Assembly: GCA_963665455.1 (NCBI GenBank)
Contig: OY762279.1
Coordinates: 4,774,001-4,838,000 of the forward strand
Length of the DNA stretch: 64,000 nucleotides
Direction of reading: 5' to 3'
Origin: VXNE01 sp963665455
GTDB lineage: Bacteria > Pseudomonadota > Gammaproteobacteria > Pseudomonadales > Azotimanducaceae
Positions 6,763 to 16,556 of the stretch are shown piece after piece. The translations under genes were made by a program, and so were the position numbers. The notes beneath the pieces were generated by a model. It saw only the letters and a list, made by a program, of their open reading frames with translations, did not search any database and was not told the DNA's origin. The first letter of the stretch is position 1. Every line of letters starts with the position of its first letter.

Positions 6763-9585
6763 TCACCCACCAAAGCGGTAGCGCAGCTTGACGACGAGCA
6801 CGTCGATGACCGGCTCGTTCAGGGCGTCCTCGAACAGGTCGGCGAACGTGGCGTAGCCCCGGTTCGGGAGGTTGCTGCCCCGGGTGTACACCACGAACAG
6901 ATCCGACAGCGGCGCGATCTGCCAGCGGTAGCGAAGCTGTGCCGTCAGCCGGCTGATGGTGAAGTCGGCGCCGGGGTCGTCCGGCCCCGGGACGTAGGGG
7001 ATGAGGTGTCCGTCGCCCAGGGGTACCCGGTAGAAATCCTGCTCCTCGCCGCGGATGCCCGCCCACTGCATCGTGAAGCGCAACTGCTGCCGGGCGCTGA
7101 AGAACACGTCCATCGCGATCTTGGGCTGCCAGTCCTTGGCCTGGAAGGTCGCGAACTCGCGGCCGCCCTGGTGGATCAGCCAGTTCTCGCGATACCTGTA
7201 GAGCAAGTCGAAGTCGAAGGAAAAGCGGTCGCTCGGCTTGAACGTCACGCCGAATCCGCCCAGGTAGTCCAACCCACCGAGTTCCTCCTGCTGGACCTCC
7301 GTCTGGACGCTCCAGCTCAAGACCTTGCTCGTGTCGGTCCCGTAGGCGGCCGAGACCTGCAGGCGCCCCTCCTCCCGATAGGCGCCGTTGCCCCGGCTTT
7401 CGATGTCGTTCCAGCGTGGCGGGAAGTAGTTGAGCTGGGTGCGTATCTCCGAGCGGTTGTGGAACATCAGGTTGTTGCTGAGGAAGATCCCCGAGCGCAT
7501 GACCTGCCCCTTCCGATTCTGGAAGTAACCGGTGCGGATGCCACCGCGCCAGAAACGGAACCGCTTCATGCCGGACCGCGTGAGCGTGAAGTTGTACCGC
7601 ACGCCGCGCATGTCGTTGCGGCCCCGGAACCCCACGTCGTTCATCTCGAACACGTCGTCGAAGTAATCGAAGCCCAACTGGTGCGCGACGCCGCGGCGGG
7701 GGACGTACCGGAAATCCGACAGGAACCCGTACCCCTGTTCCTCTCCGTCCACGGCATCGTCGACGTCGCTGTTGAGGAGCTGAATGTCCGCCTTGAGCTT
7801 GCCCCCTCCCGACAGCAAGTGGCCGTCTATCCCGTGCACCATCGCCTGGCGCAGGGGGTGGTCGAGAATCGTCCCGATGTAGCCTATGGACCGCCGACCG
7901 TTGCCGGTGGACTCGAGCAGCCCCCGGAGGACCCCGAAGTTGCGGCCGTCGCCCTCCACGACGAAGTCCCGTCCGTCCTTCTGACCCAAGAGTTCGGGGT
8001 CATCCTCGATGGCGGTCAGGGCTCCGTAGCGTAGCGGCCCGGCCTGCCCGGTGGCCTTGATGGCGCCGAGCAGGTCCGAGGGTTTCGACTGCTCGTAGCC
8101 CGGCACGCGCACGCCGTCCGGGATATCCACGAGGGCCTTCCCGCCGATGCGGCGGGTGTTCAGGACCATCGTCGGAGGACGCACGAAGGACACGGCCGTG
8201 CGCCGCGCCCCGGTCGACTGCGCGTTCCCCTGGTTGTTGCTGAACGACGTGATCTGGCCGCGCGCGGTCGTCGTGAAGATCTCGCTGCCCTCCAGGAAGA
8301 ACAGGCGCTTCTCCGGGAAGAAGGTCTCGCGCGCGGTGAGGTTGATCACGACGTCGTCGGACTCGACGGCGCCGAAGTCCGGGTTGACCGCGCCCGTCAC
8401 CTGGAAGGCCGTCGACGGGCGCCAGAAGACGTCGAGGCCCACGTTGGCCTCCTCGTCCTTACGCGCCTGGTCGAACGTGGTCGATGCGTAGGGAAACAGC
8501 GAAAGTTCCTGCCTGGGCGCGACCCCCGGGACCTTCAGCCGGCCGAAGGCCGACAGGAAGCGCGCGGCCGTGAACGGCAGGGCCGGCCAACTCCAGCGCT
8601 CGTCGATATGGGCGACCTGCCGGTCCACCCAGATGCCCATCTCGCGGTCCTCGGTGCCGGCCGGCATGCTCAACATGGACCACGGCAGGAACACCTCCGC
8701 ACTCCAGCCATCGGACAGCTCCGCCGTCGCGCTCTCCCACGGCCCGTCCCACTCCACCGTGAACTCGCGCTCGGGCTCCACCTTGCCGTCCATCACGGTC
8801 CCGCCCAGGTTGATGGTGAACCAGAAGCCATACAGCCCCTCCCCCGACGTGTCGAGCGTGATGCCGAAGTTGTCGCGGTTGATGTGCTCGTCCCGCGAAG
8901 AGAGGCGCGCGAGGAGGGTTTCCGGGGGTTGTTCCATCCAGGCGCCGACGTACAGCCCACGCTCCGTGTAGAGATATCGGACGACCGTGCGGTAGCGGGG
9001 TTCCACCAAGGTGTCCGGCTGGATGACGCGCATGCCGTCGTAGCCGGGGGTCTCGGCCCATACCGCCTCGTCGAGAACGCCGTCGAGGACGATACCGAGC
9101 TCGCGGTCCGCGTAGCGGGGGACGACGATGGCCTCGTCCAGATCGGCTGCGGACCGCAGGGTGAGTCCGCGTTCCGCGAGATCCGCTGGGCTTGCATCAT
9201 CGTCCGGTTCGACCGGCGCGGCGATGGGGGCTTCGGCTTGCGAAGGCCCGTCTACCGACGGCACCGCAACGCTTGGCGCGGGAGTCGCCGCCGTGGGAGC
9301 GGGAAGACCGTGCAGGAGCCACGCGCCCGGCCAACCACGGCGAACGGCCAGGTCCCGCAGCGCGCGGGCCTCCGCTTCCGGGAGCACCGGCCCCACCACG
9401 CGATGGCGCGACAAGCCCCCGGCATCGGAGGCGACGACGTCGGTGGCGATGGCCAACGCGTCGGCGACGGCCGTGGCGTGCCGTTCGGCATACCACGCGT
9501 TCTCGAAGCTGCCGAAGACGACGCGCGACGCGCCGTGCGCGGCCACCGCCAGGACGAGGGCCACCAACGCCAACAGGGCTCTCAT
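6763..9585 (-). CDS. Outer-membrane CBM9/DUF5916 protein, copy B
   Basis: This 940-residue envelope protein has a cleavable signal peptide (MRALLALVALVLAVAAHGAS), then a SPOR-like segment at about 20-95 (R-V-V-F-G-S-F then R-V-V-G-P-V-L-P-E-A-E-A-R). A CBM9-like sandwich follows at about 150-340 (IVLDGVLDEAVW, GFWFTINLGG). The rest is a long beta-rich DUF5916 region with NPDFGAVESDDVVINL and FFPEKRLFFLEG, ending in V-V-K-L-R-Y-R-F-G-G, which fits an outer-membrane barrel. The ligand is unknown. It is a clear paralogue of the protein at 10935-13796 and lies downstream of the MFS gene on the same strand. The ATG at 9585 has GGAG about six bases upstream. Confidence 0.85.
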   Translation of the reverse strand: MRALLALVALVLAVAAHGASRVVFGSFENAWYAERHATAVADALAIATDVVASDAGGLSRHRVVGPVLPEAEARALRDLAVRRGWPGAWLLHGLPAPTAATPAPSVAVPSVDGPSQAEAPIAAPVEPDDDASPADLAERGLTLRSAADLDEAIVVPRYADRELGIVLDGVLDEAVWAETPGYDGMRVIQPDTLVEPRYRTVVRYLYTERGLYVGAWMEQPPETLLARLSSRDEHINRDNFGITLDTSGEGLYGFWFTINLGGTVMDGKVEPEREFTVEWDGPWESATAELSDGWSAEVFLPWSMLSMPAGTEDREMGIWVDRQVAHIDERWSWPALPFTAARFLSAFGRLKVPGVAPRQELSLFPYASTTFDQARKDEEANVGLDVFWRPSTAFQVTGAVNPDFGAVESDDVVINLTARETFFPEKRLFFLEGSEIFTTTARGQITSFSNNQGNAQSTGARRTAVSFVRPPTMVLNTRRIGGKALVDIPDGVRVPGYEQSKPSDLLGAIKATGQAGPLRYGALTAIEDDPELLGQKDGRDFVVEGDGRNFGVLRGLLESTGNGRRSIGYIGTILDHPLRQAMVHGIDGHLLSGGGKLKADIQLLNSDVDDAVDGEEQGYGFLSDFRYVPRRGVAHQLGFDYFDDVFEMNDVGFRGRNDMRGVRYNFTLTRSGMKRFRFWRGGIRTGYFQNRKGQVMRSGIFLSNNLMFHNRSEIRTQLNYFPPRWNDIESRGNGAYREEGRLQVSAAYGTDTSKVLSWSVQTEVQQEELGGLDYLGGFGVTFKPSDRFSFDFDLLYRYRENWLIHQGGREFATFQAKDWQPKIAMDVFFSARQQLRFTMQWAGIRGEEQDFYRVPLGDGHLIPYVPGPDDPGADFTISRLTAQLRYRWQIAPLSDLFVVYTRGSNLPNRGYATFADLFEDALNEPVIDVLVVKLRYRFGG

Positions 9586-9652
9586 GCCATCTCCGCGCGG
9601 GCGCGCTTTAGCGCCACTCCCACCACCACGACTTCGAAACGAGTTACGTATC

Positions 9653-10945
9653 TTACGCGGAACATGCCGCCGCCCGTCGGCGGGGTGGCCGAATCACGAG
9701 GATGAGGCCCGCGGCGACGAAACTCGCGATGGCCACGGCGATCAGCGCTCCATCGTAGTTGCCCACCACGTCGTGGTACCAAGAGACGGCGAGTGGCGCG
9801 CCGGCCCCGAACGCCAGGGAGAACGGCAGGGCCGCACCGCGCACCGCCCCGAGATGGCGCCGCCCGAAGAAGGAGGCCCAGATCACTTCCTGGAGGGGGA
9901 TCATGCCGCCCCAGCCGACCCCAAGCAGGAAGAAGCCGACGTAGGCCCCGGCCAGCGATCCGGCGGACACGCTCCACACGATCACGCACATCGCGACGCC
10001 CGTCATGGCGGCGCCCGCGGCGGCCAGGGGCTTCGGTTCCAGCCGGTCGATGAAGTGTCCCCACACGGGTTTCGCCAACATGGCCGGGATCGACGCGACG
10101 ACGATCATCATCGCGCCGGTGCCGCGGCCGTAGCCCGCGTCGGTCATGTACGGCACGGTCTGCAGGAGCATCACGCCGATGTTGATGACGAAGAGGCCGA
10201 ACGCAACGATCAGCAGGTAGAAGGCGGGGGAGCGGAGCGCCTCGCGCCTTGTCATCGAGCCACTGTAGTCCGCAGCCGCGCGTGCCGCCCGCCCCGCTGC
10301 CACGTCCGCGTCCGAGCGCCCATCCGGGTGCCATCCATGATCCTCCGGCGCGCGGCGCATGAGGAGGGTGAAGGGCAAACCGAGCGCGAGGGACGCGAGC
10401 GCCAACGCCTCCCAAGCCGTGCGCCAACCCCAGGCGTCGATGGCCCAGACCAGCACCGGCGTCACCCCGATGCCGGCGAACGAGACGCCCATCGCCGCGA
10501 GCGCGACGGCCCGCCCACGCAGTTCGACGAACCACTTGGCCATCGTCACGTTGACGACGAGGTTGCCGAGCATGGCGGCACCCACGCTCAGGATGACCCC
10601 GTTCAGCGCGATCCAGCCCCAGAGCGAGTCGACGGAACCGAGCAGCCACAACGCAGCCGCCGTCGCGACGATGCCCGTGGTCATGAAGGGGCGCGCGCCG
10701 AAACGATCCACCCAAGCGCCGATGAGCAGTCCCGTCACCGCCATGACGATGCCGCCCAGGGAACGCGGGAGCGTGAATTCGGCGCGTGTCCAGCCAAGTT
10801 CCTCCGTCATCGGCGTGAGGAACGGACCCGCCGCGTAGTTCGTGACGCCCACGGCCACGAACTGGGCGACGAAGGCGGCGACGATCAGCCAGTAGCCGTA
10901 GTACAGCCCCGAACCGGCGCGCCTACCCGCCTGCTTACCCCCCAA
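9653..10945 (-). CDS. MFS transporter (monocarboxylate/oxalate-formate-like)
   Basis: This 430-residue major facilitator has twelve predicted membrane helices. After the first helix it reads Y-Y-G-Y-W-L-I-V-A-A-F, the usual start of monocarboxylate/oxalate-formate antiporter-like carriers. The loop 2-3 motif is G-A-W-V-D-R-F-G-A-R-P, and R-G-R-A follows helix 4. It should move a small organic anion across the inner membrane. Its start overlaps the 3' end of the upstream DUF5916 gene by 11 bases, and a second DUF5916 gene follows, so outer-membrane proteins and inner-membrane carrier appear co-transcribed. That suggests a joint uptake or export role, which is inference. Substrate is unknown. 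Confidence 0.85.
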   Translation of the reverse strand: MGGKQAGRRAGSGLYYGYWLIVAAFVAQFVAVGVTNYAAGPFLTPMTEELGWTRAEFTLPRSLGGIVMAVTGLLIGAWVDRFGARPFMTTGIVATAAALWLLGSVDSLWGWIALNGVILSVGAAMLGNLVVNVTMAKWFVELRGRAVALAAMGVSFAGIGVTPVLVWAIDAWGWRTAWEALALASLALGLPFTLLMRRAPEDHGWHPDGRSDADVAAGRAARAAADYSGSMTRREALRSPAFYLLIVAFGLFVINIGVMLLQTVPYMTDAGYGRGTGAMMIVVASIPAMLAKPVWGHFIDRLEPKPLAAAGAAMTGVAMCVIVWSVSAGSLAGAYVGFFLLGVGWGGMIPLQEVIWASFFGRRHLGAVRGAALPFSLAFGAGAPLAVSWYHDVVGNYDGALIAVAIASFVAAGLILVIRPPRRRAAACSA

Positions 10946-13796
10946 AGCGGTAGCGCAGCTTGACGACGAGCACGTCGATGATCGGCTCGTTCAATGCGTC
11001 CTCGAACAGGTCGCCAAACGCATCATGGCCCCGGTCCGGAAGGTTGCTGCCCCGGGTGTACACGACGAACAGATCGGAGAGCGGCGCGATCTCCCATCGG
11101 TAGCGCAACTGCGCCGTCAGGCGGCTGATCGTGAAGTCGTCGCTCGGCGCTCCCGGTCCCTTGACCCTGCGCAGGAGGTCGCCCCCGCCCAGCGGCACCT
11201 CGAAGAACTCGTTCTCCTCTCCCCGGATGCCCGCCCACTGCATGGTGAGGCGGAACTGTTGGCGTGCGCTCAGGAAGAAGTCCACGGCGAGCTTGGGCTG
11301 CCAGTCCCGTGCGCGGAACGTCGTGAAGTTCCGGCCCCCCTGGTGGATGAGCCAGTGCTCGCGGCGGCTGTAGATCACGTCGAAATCGAGGGAGAAACGG
11401 TCGGAGGGCTTGAGGGTGAAGCCGAAGCCGCCCCGATACTCGTAGCCGTCGAGTTCCTCCTGGAACCTGCCGCCCTGGACGCTCCAGCTAAACGGCTTGC
11501 TCGAATCCGTGCCGTACGCAAGGGAAAGCTGCAGCCGGTTGCCGGTCCGGTAGGCGCCGTTGCCGCGGCTCTCGATGTCGTCCCAGCGCGCCGGGAAGAA
11601 GTTGAACTCGGTGCGGATCTCGGAACGGTTGTGGAACATGAAGCTGCTGCGGCCGAACATCCCGTCGCGGATGATCTGTCCCTCGGCGTTCACCCAGCGC
11701 CCGTAGCTCACGTTGCTGCGCCACATGCGCACGCGCTTCATCCCCGCGCGGGACAGGGCCAGGGCGTAGCGTGCGCCCCGGATGTCGTTGCGGCCCCGGA
11801 AGCCGACGTCGTTGATGTCGATCGTGTCGTCGAAGTAGTCGAGGCCGAACTGGTGCTGGATGCCCCGGCGCGGGATGTACAGCGCGTCCGCAAACCCCGC
11901 ATAACCCCGTTCCCGCCCGCCGATCGCATCGTCGATGTCGCTGTTCAGGAGCTGCGCATCGATCTTGACCCTGCCGTTGCCCGAGAGGTAGTGGCCGTCG
12001 ATGCCGTGCACGATGGCCTGGCGTTCCGGATGATCGAGGATCGTGCCGATGTAGCCGATCGAGCGGCGCCCCTCGTTGGTCGATTCGAGCAGTCCCCGCA
12101 CCACGCCGAAGGTCCGTCCATCGCCTTCGACGATCACGTCCCGGCCGTCCCGCTCGCCGCGTAGTTCCGGGTCGTCCTCGAACGCCGAAAGGGCCCCGAA
12201 GCGCAGCGGCCCGGTTTGTCCCGTCAGCTTGACGGCACCGAGGAGGTCGGTCGGCTTCGACTGTTCGTACCCCGGCACCGTCACGTCGTCCGGGATGTTC
12301 ACGAGCCCCTTGCCACCGATGCGCCGGGTGTTGAGGACGATCGTCGGCGGCCGTACGAAGGATTCCTTGGTCTGCCGCGCGCCGGCCGACTGGCTGGCAC
12401 CGCCGCTGGTCCGGAGGGCCGTGATCTGGCCCCGGGCGGTGGTGGTGAATATCTCGCTGCCCTCGAGGAAGAAGAGGCGCTTCTCGGGGAAGAAGGTCTC
12501 CCGCGCAGTGAGGTTGATCACCACGTCGTCGGATTCCACGGCACCGAAATCGGGGTTGACGGCCGCGGTGAGCTGCAGGCCCTCGTTCGGCCGCCAGAAG
12601 ACATCGACCCCGGCCTCCAACTCGTTCTCGTCACCGGCCTGGTCGAACGAGGAGGCGGCATATGGAAACACGGTCAACTCACCCTTCGGGGCGACCCCCG
12701 GCACCTCCATCCGGCCGAGCGCCGACATGAAGCGGGCCCCCGTGAACGGCAGCGCCGGCCAGCTCCAGCGTTCGTCGATGTACGCAACCTTGCGGTTCAC
12801 CCACAGGCCCATGCTGCGCTCGTCCGCGCCGCCCGGCATGGTCATCATGGCCCACGGGAGGAAGAACTCGGCGCTCCAGCCATCGTCGAGCACCGCCGTG
12901 CCGCGCTCCCACGGCCCGTCCCACTCCGCCGTGAACTCGCGCTCGGGCTCCACCTTGCCATCCATCACCGAACCACCGAGGTTCACCGTGAACCAATACC
13001 CGTAGAGTCCCTCGCCGGACGTGTCGAGGGTCAGGCCGAAGGAGTCCCGGTTGATGAAGTCATCACGGGAGGAGAGGCGCGCCACCAGGGTCTCGCGCGG
13101 TTGCTCCATCCAGGCGCCCACGTACAGGCCGCGTTCGGTGTAGAGGTACCGGACCACGGTCCGATAGCGCGGCTCGACCAAGGTGTCCGGATCGATCACG
13201 CGCATGTCGTCGTAGCCGGGGACCTCGGTCCACACCGCTTCGTCGAGCACGCCGTCGAGCACGATGTCGAGGTCCGGTTCGGCGTATCTGGGCACGGCGA
13301 TGGCATCCGCCGTGGCGCCGGCCGAGCGCAACGTCAGGCCGCGTTCCGCCATTTCCCCGGCGGTTGGGGCCACCGCCGACGCGGCGGGCGCGACCTCGGG
13401 GACCGACGATTCACGCGTGGTCTCCGCGTCTTCGCCGGACGCCGCGATACCGGCCGACCGAGCTTCGGGTGATGGCTCCGCGGCCTCCGATGCGTCGGGG
13501 CGCGCCGGCGCGGACACGCCGTGCAACAGCCAAGCGTCCACCCAACCCCGGCGCGCCGCCCGGTCACGCATGGCGCGGGCCTCGGCTTCCGGTAGCGCGG
13601 GACCGACCACGCGATGTCCCGGGATGCCCCGAGCCGCGAATTCGATCACGTCGGTGGCGATGTCGAGCTCGCCCGCGAGCGCCCCCGCGAGGCGCTCGGC
13701 CAACAACGCGTTCTGAAAGCTGCCGAAGACGACGCGTGAATCGCCCTCTGCGGCGAAACCCACCACGACGAAGGCCGCCGCCATCAGTGTTCTCAT
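10935..13796 (-). CDS. Outer-membrane CBM9/DUF5916 protein, copy A
   Basis: This 953-residue paralogue of the protein at 6763-9585 has the same order: signal peptide (MRTLMAAAFVVVGFAAEG), SPOR-like segment (R-V-V-F-G-S-F-Q-N, H-R-V-V-G-P-A), a Pro/Ala/Ser-rich linker at about 100-160, CBM9-like domain (IVLDGVLDEAVW, GYWFTVNLGG) and DUF5916 barrel with NPDFGAVESDDVVINL and FFPEKRLFFLEG. It ends V-V-K-L-R-Y-R-F-G-G exactly as copy B does. The linker, the plug-like loops near residues 430-470 and several barrel loops differ, so the copies are not recent identical duplicates. It is the first gene of a three-gene operon (copy A, MFS, copy B) transcribed away from the phosphotransferase gene. Confidence 0.85.
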   Translation of the reverse strand: MRTLMAAAFVVVGFAAEGDSRVVFGSFQNALLAERLAGALAGELDIATDVIEFAARGIPGHRVVGPALPEAEARAMRDRAARRGWVDAWLLHGVSAPARPDASEAAEPSPEARSAGIAASGEDAETTRESSVPEVAPAASAVAPTAGEMAERGLTLRSAGATADAIAVPRYAEPDLDIVLDGVLDEAVWTEVPGYDDMRVIDPDTLVEPRYRTVVRYLYTERGLYVGAWMEQPRETLVARLSSRDDFINRDSFGLTLDTSGEGLYGYWFTVNLGGSVMDGKVEPEREFTAEWDGPWERGTAVLDDGWSAEFFLPWAMMTMPGGADERSMGLWVNRKVAYIDERWSWPALPFTGARFMSALGRMEVPGVAPKGELTVFPYAASSFDQAGDENELEAGVDVFWRPNEGLQLTAAVNPDFGAVESDDVVINLTARETFFPEKRLFFLEGSEIFTTTARGQITALRTSGGASQSAGARQTKESFVRPPTIVLNTRRIGGKGLVNIPDDVTVPGYEQSKPTDLLGAVKLTGQTGPLRFGALSAFEDDPELRGERDGRDVIVEGDGRTFGVVRGLLESTNEGRRSIGYIGTILDHPERQAIVHGIDGHYLSGNGRVKIDAQLLNSDIDDAIGGRERGYAGFADALYIPRRGIQHQFGLDYFDDTIDINDVGFRGRNDIRGARYALALSRAGMKRVRMWRSNVSYGRWVNAEGQIIRDGMFGRSSFMFHNRSEIRTEFNFFPARWDDIESRGNGAYRTGNRLQLSLAYGTDSSKPFSWSVQGGRFQEELDGYEYRGGFGFTLKPSDRFSLDFDVIYSRREHWLIHQGGRNFTTFRARDWQPKLAVDFFLSARQQFRLTMQWAGIRGEENEFFEVPLGGGDLLRRVKGPGAPSDDFTISRLTAQLRYRWEIAPLSDLFVVYTRGSNLPDRGHDAFGDLFEDALNEPIIDVLVVKLRYRFGG

Positions 13797-13887
13797 GCGA
13801 CTCTCGTACGGGCGCCAAACACGCTCGGCTGAAGGATCAAGGCGGAATTGCGTATTCTACGCCGAAACCTCCGCCTACCCTTGCGCC

Positions 13888-15342
13888 GTGTCCTCAGAAC
13901 CCAACATCCACGCCGTCCTCGAAACCGTCCTGACGCGCGAAATCCCCGGTTGCCGGGGCCTCGCCCAGGCGGAACGCCTCTCCGGTGGCGCGAGCCAGGA
14001 AACCTACCGGCTGACGGTCGAGACCGCCGCAGGTCCCGGGCAACTCTGCCTGCGCCGCGCCGCCGGCGGTGCCGCAACGCCCGAACGGGTAGCCGGACAC
14101 CCGGGACTCGCCGCCGAGGCCCGCCTCATGATCGCCGCACGCGCCGCCGGCGTGCCCGAACCCGAGGTGCACTACGTACTCACAGAGGCCGACGGACTCG
14201 GCGAGGGTTTCGTCATGGAGTGGCTCGACGGGGAGACGCTCGGGGCGCGGATCGTGCGTTCCGAGGCGCTCGCCGACGTGCGTCCACGCCTCGCCGAAGA
14301 GTGCGGCGAGGTGCTCGGGCGCATCCACGCGATCGACCTCGCCGAGACCGGTCTCGACGCCGTGCTCGACACCATCACGCCGGAAGCGTTCGTGCACCAG
14401 ATGTGGGAACGCTACCAAGAGTACGGCACGCCCCAGCCCATGATCGACTTCGCCGGGCGGTGGTTGCTCGAGCACCTGCCCCAGGATGTCGAACTCAAGC
14501 TCGTCCACAACGACTTCCGCAACGGCAACCTGATGGTGGACGCGACCGGCGTCGTCGCGGTGCTCGACTGGGAAGTCGCCCACGTCGGGGACCCCATGCG
14601 CGACCTCGGCTGGATCTGCACGAACTCATGGCGCTTCGGCGGCGCCGGCCCGGTCGGCGGCTTCGGCAGCTACGAGGATCTCTTCCGGGGCTACGAGCGG
14701 GTGTCCGGGCAGCCCGTCGATCCCGAACGCGTCAAGTTCTGGGAGGTGTTCGGCTCGTTCTGGTGGGCGGTGGGCTGTCTCTCGATGGCGGAGCACTACC
14801 GCAGCGGTCCGGACCCGACGGTGGAACGGCCCGGCATCGGGCGGCGCACGTCGGAGTGCCAGATCGACTGCGTCAACCTGCTGATTCCCGGGGCCGTGGA
14901 CGTGCCGGAGCCGGCGGCGTTCAACTCGACCCTGGACATGCCGCGCGTCGACGAGCTGCTCGTCAGCGTGCGCGACTTCCTGCGTGGCGACGTGATGGCG
15001 GAGACGGAGGGGCGCTCGCGTTTCCTCGCCCGGGTGGCCGCCAACTCCCTCGACATCGTGCTGCGCGAGACGGCGCTGGGGCCGGGTCACCGGGCCGCCG
15101 AACTAGCGGGCCTGCGGAACCTTCTGGAAGCCCCCGAAGGGGACCTAGAGGACCTGCGCTGGCGTCTCGTACACGGGCTGCGCGACGGTTCCATCGGGCT
15201 CCGCCTGCCCGGTCTCCCGGAGCACCTGCGCCAGACCGTCGCCGTGCAGGTCGCGATCGACCAGCCGCGCTACTCGGGCCTCGCCACCGCACGGGCGTTC
15301 GGGAGCGACGACAAGGCGACCACGCCCGATGCGTCTCGGTGA
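13888..15342 (+). CDS. Phosphotransferase family protein (APH/ACAD10-like kinase fold)
   Basis: This protein of about 484 residues has an aminoglycoside-phosphotransferase-like fold. Visible motifs are RLSGGASQETYRL (glycine-rich loop), F-V-M-E-W-L-D-G-E (hinge), the catalytic loop L-V-H-N-D-F-R-N-G-N-L and the metal-binding V-L-D-W-E-V-A-H-V-G-D-P. Proteins of this group often sit near acyl-CoA dehydrogenases and resemble the kinase domain of ACAD10/11, which phosphorylates 4-hydroxyacids. A C-terminal helical extension of about 130 residues carries no motif I recognise. The GTG at 13888 is chosen because homology starts there and no ATG is nearby; an ATG at 13795 adds a non-homologous leader. 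It is divergent from the DUF5916 operon. Confidence 0.78.
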   Translation: MSSEPNIHAVLETVLTREIPGCRGLAQAERLSGGASQETYRLTVETAAGPGQLCLRRAAGGAATPERVAGHPGLAAEARLMIAARAAGVPEPEVHYVLTEADGLGEGFVMEWLDGETLGARIVRSEALADVRPRLAEECGEVLGRIHAIDLAETGLDAVLDTITPEAFVHQMWERYQEYGTPQPMIDFAGRWLLEHLPQDVELKLVHNDFRNGNLMVDATGVVAVLDWEVAHVGDPMRDLGWICTNSWRFGGAGPVGGFGSYEDLFRGYERVSGQPVDPERVKFWEVFGSFWWAVGCLSMAEHYRSGPDPTVERPGIGRRTSECQIDCVNLLIPGAVDVPEPAAFNSTLDMPRVDELLVSVRDFLRGDVMAETEGRSRFLARVAANSLDIVLRETALGPGHRAAELAGLRNLLEAPEGDLEDLRWRLVHGLRDGSIGLRLPGLPEHLRQTVAVQVAIDQPRYSGLATARAFGSDDKATTPDASR

Positions 15343-15736
15343 GGCGAAGTTCGCGCTGATCCACCACGGCGCGTGCGCGGATGCAGCGTTCCATTACCGG
15401 GTGACCGCGTCGGGCGAGGCCGTGTCCGCAGTGCCGGAAACTGACCGCGCCGGCCGCGCCCACTGCATCGAGATCGTCGTCGAAGGAGACTTCGACGCCG
15501 CCGCGCCCCGTAGCCGCCAAGCGGAGGCACTACACAACCTCCTGCTCGGCCTCAAGACCCGCCACCCCCGCATCGCCATCGGCGGGCACCGCCAGGTGCG
15601 GGGCGAGGAGACGACCTGCCCCGGCCGCGGTTTTCCGCTGAAGGCATTGCTCGCGTGGTCGAAGTCGGGGCTGATCGCCGATCGGGACGCCGGTATAGAC
15701 GCCGTTATCGAGCGACAGTACCGACCGCCTTCCTAA
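15329..15736 (+). CDS. Small N-acetylmuramoyl-L-alanine amidase/PGRP-like protein
   Basis: The 135-residue protein reads A-L-I-H-H-G-A-C, then F-H-Y-R-V, and later I-G-G-H-R-Q-V-R-G-E-E-T-T-C-P-G-R-G-F. The H-H near the start, the GHR...TxCPG near the end and the size match the core of amidase_2/PGRP domains, which cleave the bond between muramic acid and the stem peptide using zinc held by two His and one Cys. There is no signal peptide, so access to peptidoglycan is unclear. It overlaps the end of the phosphotransferase gene by 14 bases, suggesting translational coupling. It is slightly shorter than typical domains, so a divergent or degraded member is possible. Confidence 0.55.
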   Translation: MRLGEAKFALIHHGACADAAFHYRVTASGEAVSAVPETDRAGRAHCIEIVVEGDFDAAAPRSRQAEALHNLLLGLKTRHPRIAIGGHRQVRGEETTCPGRGFPLKALLAWSKSGLIADRDAGIDAVIERQYRPPS

Positions 15737-15821
15737 GGCGCCCTTCCAGCGATCTGCTATGCTCCGCCCGATTCTCCCGACACGGGACGCCCGCAGCGAC
15801 CGCGGTGACAGGCCGACCGAC

Positions 15822-16556
15822 ATGGACAATCTACTCGTACGCGGATTGCGCAACCGATCGCGCTCCGACTCTCCTCGGTGGGAGACCCTAGTGACCGATA
15901 TCATACTCTCCAAGTGGCCAACGCCCCAGCGGACACCCGCAACAGTCCGTGCCGAAGCAGGGCTCGGCATCGTAGATACGCCGTATTACTTCTACGCAAT
16001 GCGTACACATCGCGACTATGGACTCGTCGTGTTCGTCCTCAAGCAAGTTGACGATATACACGAGACTCCACCACGAAGAGGTGCCACACCTTTTGACACG
16101 GGGGGCCTTTGGCACGGCACCGTAAAAACAAGCCCGGAACTTGACTCCGCTGGACGAGGAGCACTATTCCGTGAGGCAGACACTCCCCTGCATCTTTGGC
16201 CAGCTGCCTTTTCTCGTTATCTGCGCGACAACTATTCGAGGGTGGTTGACTATATTTCCGGAACACCGCCGCTCCACCCAATCGACCCAATATTAGGCCG
16301 TCCTTCTAATGAAAGTCGTGCGTGGACTTGGGAAGTTCGATATTCACCAACACTTGCTGCTCAGCATCTCAAAGTGGCTACTGCCTTCATGCGCGAGGAC
16401 GAACGAGACGTCTACCTAGATTGGCTATGGACCGCCAGCCAACTCGATGACGGCTTGGCGCGAAGCGCTCAAAGCTGGATAAGTGCCAACGTGGTGCTAT
16501 GCGAGTCGCCATCGGTATCCGCAGAAGAGCAACTCCGAAGGGAAGCATCTCGATGA
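15822..16556 (+). CDS. Unrecognised protein, first gene of an AT-richer three-gene island
   Basis: I do not recognise this 244-residue protein. It starts MDNLLVRGLRNRSRSDSPRW, has no signal peptide or membrane segment, and is rich in Trp and Tyr in its middle. Short stretches that look conserved are Y-Y-F-Y-A-M-R-T-H-R-D-Y, T-P-F-D-T-G-G-L-W-H-G and A-W-T-W-E-V-R-Y. An invariant-looking R/H, T and E on successive strands would fit several folds, including ADP-ribosyltransferase-like ones, but this is only a suggestion. A TATGCT hexamer at 15758-15763 could be a promoter -10. Base composition drops well below that of the neighbours from about 15.9 kb. Its stop overlaps the next start (ATGA), so the genes are coupled. 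Confidence 0.6.
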   Translation: MDNLLVRGLRNRSRSDSPRWETLVTDIILSKWPTPQRTPATVRAEAGLGIVDTPYYFYAMRTHRDYGLVVFVLKQVDDIHETPPRRGATPFDTGGLWHGTVKTSPELDSAGRGALFREADTPLHLWPAAFSRYLRDNYSRVVDYISGTPPLHPIDPILGRPSNESRAWTWEVRYSPTLAAQHLKVATAFMREDERDVYLDWLWTASQLDDGLARSAQSWISANVVLCESPSVSAEEQLRREASR

